DNA of 8,442 bases from positions 1 to 8,442 of the forward strand of contig JAITXH010000034.1 of NCBI GenBank assembly GCA_031284845.1. The letters run 5' to 3'. The notes under the pieces were generated by a model. The model was not told the DNA's origin, searched no databases, and worked only from the letters and a program-made list of their open reading frames with translations. The stretch comes from Puniceicoccales bacterium. GTDB taxonomy: Bacteria > Verrucomicrobiota > Verrucomicrobiia > Opitutales > UBA953. The position numbers and the translations under genes are program-made. Shown here in pieces: positions 1-6,541 of this stretch (its first letter is position 1; each line of letters opens with the position of its first letter).

Positions 1-797
1 ACGTTGTCGCCCACGTTGTCGGCGATGGTGGCGGGATTGTGCGGGTCATCTTCGTTGAGACCGGCGACGACTTTGCCGGCGATGTCGGCTCCGACGTCAG
101 CGGCCTTCGTGTAGATACCGCCGCCCACACGGGCGAAGAGAGCTTGGAGGGACGCGCCCATGCCGAAGGTCAACATGGTGGTGGTGATGATGGTGAGCTT
201 GTTGTCACCGGTGATAAAGTGGTTCAACACGAGGAACCATGCCGAGATGTCGAGGAGCGCGAGGCCGACGACGACGAGGCCCATGACGGCTCCGCTGCGG
301 AAGGCGACTTGCAAGCCGTCGTTAAGAGAGCGTTGGGCGGCGGCGGCCACACGCGAGGAGGCGTAGGTGGCGGTCTTCATGCCGAAGAACCCAGCCAGAC
401 CGGAGAAGAAGCCGCCCGTGATGAAGGCGAACGGCACCCACTCGTTTTGGAGGTGCAGCCCGTAAGCGAGCCACGCGAAGAGGGCAGTCAGCACGACAAA
501 ACAGATGCCGACCACTTTGTATTGTTGTTTCAGGTAGGCCATCGCGCCTTCGCGGACGTATTTGGCGATTTCCTGCATGCGGGCCGTCCCGGCATCGGCA
601 CCCTTCATGCTCAGGTAAAACCAGTAAGCAAAGCCGAGCGCGAGCACGGATGCCACCGGGGTTATGTAAAAGAGGCTCTGCGGAGAAATCCCGCCTGCCG
701 AAGCTGCTGCCGCTGCTGCTACCGGAGCAGGCGTGCCAACTGCCGCATCCGCAAGCGGATACGACGCTGTAAGTTCCAAAAGTTTCTGAGTGAACAT
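1..797 (-). CDS. hppA: Membrane-bound ion-translocating pyrophosphatase, N-terminal part (runs off left edge)
   Basis: Integral membrane enzyme that hydrolyses pyrophosphate and uses the energy to pump H+ or Na+ out of the cytoplasm. I translated this strand by hand; 265 codons lie in the window and the C-terminus is beyond position 1. Hydrophobic segments fall at about residues 41-62, 94-112, 121-140, 166-192 and 201-222. The family signature follows: GGGIYTKAADVGAD from residue 225, then K242, the acidic cluster E249-D250-D251, and IADNVGDN at 258-265, with D260 and D264 matching Mg/PPi ligands known from plant enzymes. The third residue of the conserved DX7KXE motif is V244 rather than Glu, and the usual DDPRNP reads DDPHNP. 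The start is ATG at 797, preceded by AAAGGA; the first 40 residues include an Ala-rich stretch before the first membrane span. The residue that distinguishes K+-dependent from K+-independent enzymes lies outside the window, so ion and K+ specificity cannot be called. Family assignment is very secure. Confidence 0.95.
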   Translation of the reverse strand, partial: MFTQKLLELTASYPLADAAVGTPAPVAAAAAASAGGISPQSLFYITPVASVLALGFAYWFYLSMKGADAGTARMQEIAKYVREGAMAYLKQQYKVVGICFVVLTALFAWLAYGLHLQNEWVPFAFITGGFFSGLAGFFGMKTATYASSRVAAAAQRSLNDGLQVAFRSGAVMGLVVVGLALLDISAWFLVLNHFITGDNKLTIITTTMLTFGMGASLQALFARVGGGIYTKAADVGADIAGKVVAGLNEDDPHNPATIADNVGDN

Positions 798-808
798 ATA
801 AGAATCTT

Positions 809-814
809 TCCTTT
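809..814 (-). promoter_or_regulatory. Shine-Dalgarno-like site of hppA
   Basis: AAAGGA on the minus strand lies 11 bases before the hppA ATG at 797. The spacing is slightly long, but this is the best Shine-Dalgarno candidate among the five start sites in the window, and it supports the chosen hppA start. Confidence 0.45.
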
Positions 815-894
815 TTGGTGGTGGATTTTGGCGACACACCAATTTCCTCCACCTCCCGTTCTGCCTCTTATAAGTAAACAGTCAATTAAAGCAT

Positions 895-922
895 TTTTTA
901 AATTAGTCTGCCTTATCGTCAA
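895..922 (-). promoter_or_regulatory. Candidate sigma-70-type promoter for hppA
   Basis: On the minus strand, TTGACG (917-922, five of six matches to the -35 consensus) is followed after 16 bases by TAAAAA (895-900, four of six for the -10). It lies in the AT-rich block that interrupts otherwise GC-rich sequence and would give a leader of roughly 90 bases. A TTATAA sequence nearer the gene is an alternative -10 without a good -35. This is pattern matching only. Confidence 0.25.
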
Positions 923-1008
923 AGATACTTCTCTTTCTGGTGTGGAGAGTCGATGCTGCGCACAAATTTGAAATTCTGATTTTCGCGTTTAGTGCTATTC
1001 AACGAACC

Positions 1009-1026
1009 GGAGTTGGGGGCAACTCC
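1009..1026. repeat. Perfect 7-bp inverted repeat with 4-base centre
   Basis: GGAGTTG (1009-1015), GGGG, then CAACTCC (1020-1026). It lies between the divergent hppA and ftsK genes, about 120 bases before the ftsK start. The arms and short centre suit either an operator bound by a dimeric repressor or a compact RNA hairpin if ftsK transcription starts upstream of it. A T-run (1040-1045) follows 13 bases later, too far for a standard intrinsic terminator. The repeat is directly visible; its role is inference. Confidence 0.6.
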
Positions 1027-1147
1027 CTCTGGCTCCTGTCTTTTTCCTGAACACCGAATATCGGGCATCTGGATTCGGGGCATATATTTTTTGTTTGTAA
1101 CGTTCGCTTGTCGCGCCGCCGTAAAATCTCATCTTGCCCTGCTGAAA

Positions 1148-3769
1148 ATGTCATCTTCCAAAACACGCCGTTCCTCGCCGGACGGCACCACTTCTGTAGA
1201 AACCCCGGCCTTTGCGCCGCGGCGGAGCAGTCCGCGCCCTGTTCTTGCGGTAGTCTTTTTTTTGCTTGGGGCGTTGTTGACTGTCGCCCTTGCCAATTAT
1301 CAGAGTGATCAGGCGTTTCTCTTTCACAAAAGCATCCTTTACCCTTTGGCCAAGACGACTGCGCTCACTGGCAGCAATGCCATGGGCATTCCCGGTGCCA
1401 CGCTTGCGGTTCTGCTTTTTCATTTCGCCGGGCTTGGTGCATTTTTTGTTCCCCTGTCTCTTTTCGTCGCAGCGTGGTGTGCCTTGTTTAATCGCGCCCA
1501 CACGCTTTTCCCGTGGCGCACAAGTCTCATGGCCGGTGCGTTTATCGCCGCTGTCACGTTGCTGGCTCCTGTGGATCCGGGGCACAATGATTCGGCCAGT
1601 TTGACGGCTGCCCTGAGTTTGAAAGAATTTGTGCCTAAGGGTGTCGGCGGCGTCTTGGGCAATTTCGTTTACCGGGATATTGCCAGTGCGGTCTTCGGGC
1701 ATGTCGGCACATTGGTCCTTTTTCCGCTTCTTTACGCATTTTGCCTGCTTGGTATTTTCGTGGATGAACCGGGGAAATTTATCAATGCGCGGGTTCAAGT
1801 GCTGCGCACGCGTTGGAAACAATACCGGGATGAACGCCGCCGCCGTGCTGAAGAGCTTCAGGAGTTCCGCCGGCAACGCGCCGAGGCGCTTGCTTCAGGG
1901 AAATTGAAACTTCAGGGTGCCGTTGTGCCTAAGAAGACGGAGGCGGGCGAATCCGTGGCTAAACCGAAACGGCAGGAAGCCGCTCCCGCTCCAGTCAGCA
2001 CGGGTACCGATGACGGAGAGACCACGTCCGAAGAGGCGGAAGAGCTTGAAAACGGCGGCGAAGCGGACGAAACGGAGCCATCGTTTGAGGGCGAAGATGA
2101 AGCCGATGTTGAGTCTTCTCCGCCTCTGCCGGATGCCACAGCGGAGCATCTGTCCGGCAAGTTCAAGATTATCAGCGCGGAGACGATTGAGCGTGCTATG
2201 GGGTCACAGGAGCCGAAGAAGCGCGGCGATTATCAGTTCCCTCCGGTGGCGTTGCTCAAAGAAGCGCCGCCGGCTGAAAACGAACCGCAGGAGAACTATT
2301 TTGAGCGTGCCGAACGCCTCATTACTACGCTTGCCGAGTTCAAGATCAAAGCCGAGATGGGCGAGATACAAAGTGGCCCGGTGATCACCCGTTACGAAGT
2401 CATCCCCGCTCCCGGCGTGCGCGTAGAAAAGATAGCCGGTCTGGCCAACAACCTTGCCATGAACCTCAAGGCCGAGTCTGTGCGCGTGCTCGCTCCCGTG
2501 CCGGGTAAAGGCACCGTGGGCATCGAAGTGCCGAACCTGAAGGCCAAAGCTGTCTCGTTGCGCGAAATCATCGAGTCAACGGCATGGGAGAAAAACAAAC
2601 ACGAGATCCCCATCGTGCTCGGCAAAGATGTTACCGGAAAGCCCATCATCGAAAACCTAGCGAAGATGCCGCATTGCCTCATCGCCGGTTCCACCGGGTC
2701 GGGAAAATCCGTTTGCATCAACGGCATCGTCGCGTCCCTCGTATATCACGCCGGACCGGAAGATCTACGCTTCATCATGGTGGACCCAAAGGTCGTCGAA
2801 TTGCAGGTTTATAATAAGCTCCCGCATATGCTTATCCCCGTCGTTACCGATCCGAAGAAAGTGCCCGCTGCGCTCAAATACCTCATCGGAGAGATGGAGC
2901 GGCGCTACCAGATTTTTGCCAAAAGCGGGGTGAAAAATATAGCCGGATTCAACGCCAAGCTCTCCAAAAGCCGCGCAGAAGCCGAATTGGCGCGGCAAAT
3001 GGACATGGAGCTTTCTCCGGAAGAACGCGCCGCCACCGCCATGGTGGAAGTGCCGCGGGACGACGGTGTGCTTGAAATCCCGACGACAAAACTTCCCTAC
3101 ATCATCTGCTTCATAGACGAGCTGGCCGACTTGATGATGGTGGCTCCGGCGGATATCGAGACCCGCATCGCCCGTCTGGCCCAGCTTGCCCGCGCAGCCG
3201 GTATCCACCTCATCCTCGCCACTCAGCGCCCCTCGGTGAACGTCATCACCGGCATTATCAAGGCCAACCTTCCTACGCGCATCGCCTTCAAGGTGACCTC
3301 CCAAGTGGACTCGCGCACCATTCTCGACCAAAAGGGAGCCGAGTCGCTTATCGGGCGCGGAGACATGCTTTTCATTCCGCCCGGCAGTTCCCATCTGGTC
3401 CGCGCCCAGGGTGCCTATGTCTCCGAGGAGGAAATTGAAGCCTTAGTGGAGCACCTCGCTTTGTGCAACGGCGAGCCGGAATTCGACGACGAAGTCCAGG
3501 AACTCATTGACCGAATGACGGAGGAAGAGAATGCAGACGGGGACATGTCACCCACCGACGGCACGGATGATCCGAATGAAGATCCTATGCTCGCCAAAGC
3601 ATGGGAAATAATCCGCGTCGAGAAGAAAGCCTCGACCTCGTTTTTGCAGCGCAAGTTGAGCATTGGTTACGGGCGCGCTGCGAAGATCATAGATGCGCTC
3701 GAAAAGCGCGCCTACATCGGCCCGGACCAAGGCCCCGGCAAACCACGCGACATATTGCGCGATCTGTGA
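1148..3769 (+). CDS. ftsK: DNA translocase FtsK (873 aa)
   Basis: Septum-anchored ATPase that pumps double-stranded DNA, clears the chromosome from the division plane and typically activates XerCD recombination at dif. The N-terminal membrane domain has about four hydrophobic spans (residues 31-50, 83-112, 126-142 and 185-205). A strongly basic Arg-rich stretch (about 212-264) and a very acidic Glu/Asp-rich linker (about 286-325) follow. The motor has the alpha-domain region at about 385-480, Walker A GSTGSGKS at 514-521, the FIMVDPKVVELQVY region from 542, Walker B with the acidic pair D657-E658 in IDELADLMM, and LATQRPSVNVITG from 690. The C-terminal winged-helix gamma domain (about 814-870, QRKLSIGYGRAAKIIDALEK) is present, so the protein is complete. 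I chose ATG 1148, giving MSSSKTRRSS before the first span. The reading frame is open back to GTG 992, but those 52 residues are Cys/aromatic-rich and unlike the family. No Shine-Dalgarno is evident before 1148. It converges on icd. Confidence 0.96.
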   Translation: MSSSKTRRSSPDGTTSVETPAFAPRRSSPRPVLAVVFFLLGALLTVALANYQSDQAFLFHKSILYPLAKTTALTGSNAMGIPGATLAVLLFHFAGLGAFFVPLSLFVAAWCALFNRAHTLFPWRTSLMAGAFIAAVTLLAPVDPGHNDSASLTAALSLKEFVPKGVGGVLGNFVYRDIASAVFGHVGTLVLFPLLYAFCLLGIFVDEPGKFINARVQVLRTRWKQYRDERRRRAEELQEFRRQRAEALASGKLKLQGAVVPKKTEAGESVAKPKRQEAAPAPVSTGTDDGETTSEEAEELENGGEADETEPSFEGEDEADVESSPPLPDATAEHLSGKFKIISAETIERAMGSQEPKKRGDYQFPPVALLKEAPPAENEPQENYFERAERLITTLAEFKIKAEMGEIQSGPVITRYEVIPAPGVRVEKIAGLANNLAMNLKAESVRVLAPVPGKGTVGIEVPNLKAKAVSLREIIESTAWEKNKHEIPIVLGKDVTGKPIIENLAKMPHCLIAGSTGSGKSVCINGIVASLVYHAGPEDLRFIMVDPKVVELQVYNKLPHMLIPVVTDPKKVPAALKYLIGEMERRYQIFAKSGVKNIAGFNAKLSKSRAEAELARQMDMELSPEERAATAMVEVPRDDGVLEIPTTKLPYIICFIDELADLMMVAPADIETRIARLAQLARAAGIHLILATQRPSVNVITGIIKANLPTRIAFKVTSQVDSRTILDQKGAESLIGRGDMLFIPPGSSHLVRAQGAYVSEEEIEALVEHLALCNGEPEFDDEVQELIDRMTEEENADGDMSPTDGTDDPNEDPMLAKAWEIIRVEKKASTSFLQRKLSIGYGRAAKIIDALEKRAYIGPDQGPGKPRDILRDL

Positions 3770-3789
3770 GAGAGGGCGGGGAAAGGGAA

Positions 3790-3849
3790 AACCGGACTTT
3801 TTTCGGTCGCCGCATATTTCACATTTTTCGCGGAATATGCGGGCCGGTT
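3790..3849. terminator. Nested inverted repeat between convergent ftsK and icd; candidate bidirectional terminator
   Basis: The inner arms CCGCATATT (3810-3818) and AATATGCGG (3834-3842) pair perfectly over 9 bp around a 15-base loop. The outer arms AACCGG (3790-3795) and CCGGTT (3844-3849) pair over 6 bp, so the whole element could fold into a long interrupted stem. It fills most of the 87 bases separating the two stop codons, where a shared terminator is expected. There is no T-tract directly after the stem on either strand; the T-runs lie inside the loops. Termination is therefore inferred from position and dyad symmetry. Confidence 0.4.
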
Positions 3850-3856
3850 CCTTCCC

Positions 3857-5122
3857 TCACATGTGCTCAATGATATTGCTGCCAAAGGCCGAACACTTGA
3901 TTTCCGTGGAGCCTTCCATCAGGCGGGCAAAATCGTAAGTGACCTGCTTTGAACCAATGGCACCGTTCAGCCCTTTGACGATGAGGTCGGCGGCTTCGGA
4001 CCAGCCCAGGTAGCGCAGCATCATCTCGCCGGAGAGCACGACGGAGCCGGGGTTCACCACGTCTTTGCCGGCATATTTAGGCGCGGTGCCGTGCGTCGCC
4101 TCAAAGATGGCGTGCCCGGTGCTGTAGTTGATGTTACCGCCGGGAGCGATGCCGATGCCACCCACTTGCGCGGCCAACGCATCCGAGAGATAATCGCCGT
4201 TCAGGTTGAGCGTAGCGATAAGGTCAAATTCCGCCGGGCGCGTGAGCACTTGTTGCAAGGCGATGTCGGCGATCGCGTCTTTGAACAGAATCCCGGCCCC
4301 GCGCCTGCCTTCGGGGATTTTACACCACGGGCCGCCATCCAGTTCTTCTGCACCGTATTCTTTTTTGGCGACTTCATAGCCCCAATCGCGGAACGCACCC
4401 TCGGTGTATTTCATGATGTTGCCCTTGTGGACAAAGGTCACCGATTTGCGCTGCTGAGTAACAGCGTATTCGATTGCGGCGCGCACGAGGCGTTGAGTCC
4501 CCGATTTTGACACGGCTTTTATGCCGATGCCGACAACCTCCGGTGTGCTTCCAAAGCGGATTTTCTTGTATTCATTCGGGAAAATAGTGCGCAGAAATTC
4601 AATGGTTTTGAGCGCTGCAGGGCTACCAGCTTCAAAGTCGAGGCCCGCATAGATGTCTTCCGTGTTTTCGCGGAAGATGACCATGTTGACATTTTCCGGG
4701 TGGCGCACGGGGGAGGGCACGCCGGTGAACCACTGCACAGGGCGCAGGCAGACGTAGAGGTCGAGCAGTTGCCGCAGAGCCACATTGAGCGAGCGGATGC
4801 CGCCGCCGATGGGCGTGGTGAGCGGACCTTTGATGCCGACGAGATACTCCTTGAACGCGGCGACCGTCTCATCGGGGAGCCATGTGTCGTAGCGCCGGAA
4901 AGCTTCTTCACCGGCAAATACTTCAAACCAAGCGATTTTGCGTTGCCCGCCGTAGGCCTTGGCAACAGCGGCATCGAAAACGCGCTCGGAGGCAGCCCAA
5001 ATGTCAGGGCCGGTGCCGTCTCCCCGGATGAACGGGATGATGGGATCGGCAGGCACGCTCAGCTTGCCGCCAACGACAGTGATTTTACCTCCCTGCGGGG
5101 GAGTGACAGTGGTGTGGCTCAT
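3857..5122 (-). CDS. icd: NADP-dependent isocitrate dehydrogenase (421 aa)
   Basis: Cytoplasmic TCA-cycle enzyme that oxidatively decarboxylates isocitrate to 2-oxoglutarate with reduction of NADP+. The 421 residues are close to the 416 of Escherichia coli Icd and collinear with it. Substrate-site residues are all in place: S111, N113 and R117 in SLNVALRQ, R127, R151 and Y158 in RENTEDIYAG, K233 in VHKGNIMK, D286, D310 and D314 in NLNGDYLSDALAAQVGG. The NADP-specifying set (H344, K349-Y350, V356, Y396, R400; E. coli H339, K344, Y345, V351, Y391, R395) is also intact, so NADP rather than NAD is the predicted cofactor. S111 corresponds to the serine phosphorylated by AceK in E. coli; no aceK is visible here. 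The start is ATG 5122 (MSHTTVTPP), matching the family N-terminus; in-frame ATG 5170 and TTG 5173 would add an unlikely leader. No clear Shine-Dalgarno. It is divergent from the TolB-like gene. Confidence 0.96.
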   Translation of the reverse strand: MSHTTVTPPQGGKITVVGGKLSVPADPIIPFIRGDGTGPDIWAASERVFDAAVAKAYGGQRKIAWFEVFAGEEAFRRYDTWLPDETVAAFKEYLVGIKGPLTTPIGGGIRSLNVALRQLLDLYVCLRPVQWFTGVPSPVRHPENVNMVIFRENTEDIYAGLDFEAGSPAALKTIEFLRTIFPNEYKKIRFGSTPEVVGIGIKAVSKSGTQRLVRAAIEYAVTQQRKSVTFVHKGNIMKYTEGAFRDWGYEVAKKEYGAEELDGGPWCKIPEGRRGAGILFKDAIADIALQQVLTRPAEFDLIATLNLNGDYLSDALAAQVGGIGIAPGGNINYSTGHAIFEATHGTAPKYAGKDVVNPGSVVLSGEMMLRYLGWSEAADLIVKGLNGAIGSKQVTYDFARLMEGSTEIKCSAFGSNIIEHM

Positions 5123-5253
5123 ATTTTGAAAGCTCGCAGGAAAGCACCTCACTGGCGAGGCGACAACCATCAATGCGGAGCACTCTATTCATTTTACTGA
5201 AAAAAAAGGGCAGGGGAGGGGACGGAGAAAACATTCTCTGCATTTTTGCCTTT

Positions 5254-5281
5254 TTGAGTGCTTGCCCAAAGCGGACATAGT
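5254..5281 (+). promoter_or_regulatory. Candidate promoter for the TolB-like gene
   Basis: TTGAGT (5254-5259) and CATAGT (5276-5281) are separated by 16 bases, each matching four of six consensus positions. Transcription would start near 5288, so the left arm of the adjacent inverted repeat would overlap the -10 element. The matches are weak, and TTGCCC at 5262 is an alternative -35 with no good partner. Confidence 0.25.
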
Positions 5282-5312
5282 GTGTTGTTTCACCGCCTTT
5301 CGCCAACACACT
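5279..5312. repeat. Perfect 9-bp inverted repeat in the icd/TolB-like divergent region
   Basis: AGTGTGTTG (5279-5287) and CAACACACT (5304-5312) are exact reverse complements around a 16-base loop. The right arm ends 19 bases before the TolB-like start codon and is followed by a T-rich stretch (GTTTTTTTCTT, 5321-5331). It could be an operator between the two divergent genes, a leader hairpin, or an attenuator-like stem followed by a U-rich run. The symmetry is seen directly; the function is unknown. Confidence 0.55.
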
Positions 5313-5331
5313 TTCAAATTGTTTTTTTCTT

Positions 5332-6513
5332 ATGCGTTTTCGTCTTTTTTCTTTTCTCGCTCTCGCAGCGATTTCCTTTGCCGGCACTGTTTTTGCGCAG
5401 CGCCAAGGTGCGTCAGTATCTGACATTTCTGCCCGCATCCCCGTCAAAGCCGTCGCCATCGAAGCCAATGATGCCGTCGTGGGCGCATTGGCCCGCCGGG
5501 CCTTCGGCGCACATGGCGATTATGAAGTCAGGAATACCGCGCCTACTCGCCTGCGTTTGACGCGGCGCGGCGACGCCCTCGTCAACATCGTCGTGCAGAC
5601 AGGTGGCAAGGAGGTCTCGACGGATGTTTCCGGCGCAAACTTGACGGACGCCACTTTGCGCGCCTGTGATGTCGCGCTTGCACGGCTTCAGCAGCGTCCG
5701 TTCTTCGCAGGCCCAATCGTTTTTGTAAGCGATGTTTCCGGGAAAAAGGAAATTTTTGTCGGAGATATTTTTCTCAGCAAAGTGCAGCAACTCACACGAT
5801 ACAACACCATCACCGTCACCCCCCGCTGGAGCAATGACGGCAGCGAGGTGCTTTTTACGACTTACTCCGGAGGTAGCTTTACGGACATCTACGCGATGAA
5901 TACTCTTAGCGGGCGGCGGCGCGCACTGGTCGTGGGAGTGCGCGGCACGAGCACGGGTGCAGTGTCCAACCCGCGCACGGGGCAAGTCGCGTTCGCGTCA
6001 TCTGTGCGCGGCAACATGGATCTCTACGGTGCCGATGCCAGTGGACGTGGCGCACGTCCGCTGGTTGCTACAAGTGGCGTTGAATCCGACCCGGCGTGGT
6101 CGCCCGATGGCGCCCGTCTCGCTCTCGCCGGTGGCGCAGCTGGAAGCCCGGCCATTCACATCGTCAATGCCGACGGGACAGGTCTCCGGCGCATCTCCAC
6201 CGGTTACACCTATGCTACCGAACCGACTTGGAATCCCGTCTTCCCCAGCAAAATCGCATTCACCTACCAGAAGAGTGGATTCAATCTGGCCATTGTGGAC
6301 TTGAACAACGGGATCACAGAAGCTGTGGACGCTCCTGGCGGCAATTACGTGCAGCCCTCTTGGTGTGCCGATGGAAGACACCTGATAGCCACCCGGCAGA
6401 TAGGCGGTAGCTCCACGCTTGTCCTCATAGATTCTAAAAGCAAGAAGGTCACCGTCCTGAGTGGTCGCCAGATGAACAACTGCTCTGATGCTGATTACCG
6501 GGCGGTGCGGTAA
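5332..6513 (+). CDS. tolB: TolB-like periplasmic beta-propeller protein (393 aa)
   Basis: Exported protein predicted to act in the periplasm; in proteobacteria TolB links Pal and the Tol envelope machinery. Residues 1-22 form a Sec signal peptide (basic MRFR start, hydrophobic core, cleavage after VFA). Residues 23-125 are a reduced N-terminal domain. From about 127 to 378 there are six propeller blades of TolB/PD40 type, with recurrent motifs such as PRWSNDGSEVLFT (164), DPAWSPDGARLAL (253), EPTWNPVFPSKIAF (297) and QPSWCADGRHLIA (341), each ending in an IVN/LYG/LVLID strand. It is about 40 residues shorter than E. coli TolB (430), mostly at the N-terminus, and I do not see the TolA-binding N-terminal box. 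The start is ATG 5332; the leader before it is T-rich with no Shine-Dalgarno. No tolQ, tolR, tolA or pal is adjacent in the window; the gene 28 bases downstream is a different secreted protein. It may be the true TolB of this lineage or a TolB-like paralogue, so the symbol is tentative. Confidence 0.8.
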   Translation: MRFRLFSFLALAAISFAGTVFAQRQGASVSDISARIPVKAVAIEANDAVVGALARRAFGAHGDYEVRNTAPTRLRLTRRGDALVNIVVQTGGKEVSTDVSGANLTDATLRACDVALARLQQRPFFAGPIVFVSDVSGKKEIFVGDIFLSKVQQLTRYNTITVTPRWSNDGSEVLFTTYSGGSFTDIYAMNTLSGRRRALVVGVRGTSTGAVSNPRTGQVAFASSVRGNMDLYGADASGRGARPLVATSGVESDPAWSPDGARLALAGGAAGSPAIHIVNADGTGLRRISTGYTYATEPTWNPVFPSKIAFTYQKSGFNLAIVDLNNGITEAVDAPGGNYVQPSWCADGRHLIATRQIGGSSTLVLIDSKSKKVTVLSGRQMNNCSDADYRAVR

Positions 6514-6541
6514 TTTTTAATCCTTTGTCTCTCTTTTCGTC

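Larger units (their letters stand above)
798..1147. other. Divergent intergenic region between hppA and ftsK
   Basis: No protein gene or tRNA is apparent in these 350 bases. The part next to hppA (about 870-925) is strikingly AT-rich and holds the candidate hppA promoter. The middle carries a perfect dyad at 1009-1026. Towards ftsK, TATATT at 1083-1088 could serve as a -10 element (five of six), but there is no convincing -35 at the right spacing. In-frame codons continue upstream of ftsK to a GTG at 992, but their translation does not look like an FtsK N-terminus. Confidence 0.6.

Noticed and set aside
322..852. Minus-strand frame of 176 codons over the start of hppA
   Set aside because: It is an alternate frame of the hppA strand; the translation is Arg/Cys-rich and lacks family features, while the frame starting at 797 gives hppA.
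39..971. Open frame of 310 codons on the plus strand across hppA
   Set aside because: It is antisense to hppA, whose minus-strand translation shows clear pyrophosphatase motifs. The plus-strand product is low-complexity Gly/Glu/Arg-rich with no recognisable domain.
992..1147. Upstream extension of ftsK from GTG 992
   Set aside because: The extra 52 residues are unlike FtsK N-termini and cover the perfect dyad and a possible -10 element. ATG 1148 gives a normal basic N-terminus before the first membrane span.
2765..3394. Minus-strand frame of 209 codons inside ftsK
   Set aside because: It is antisense to the highly conserved FtsK motor domain; His/Gly/Asp-rich translation with no recognisable motif.
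5123..5173. Longer icd start at TTG 5173 or ATG 5170
   Set aside because: It would add 16 or 17 residues with no family similarity. ATG 5122 matches the length and N-terminus expected from E. coli Icd.
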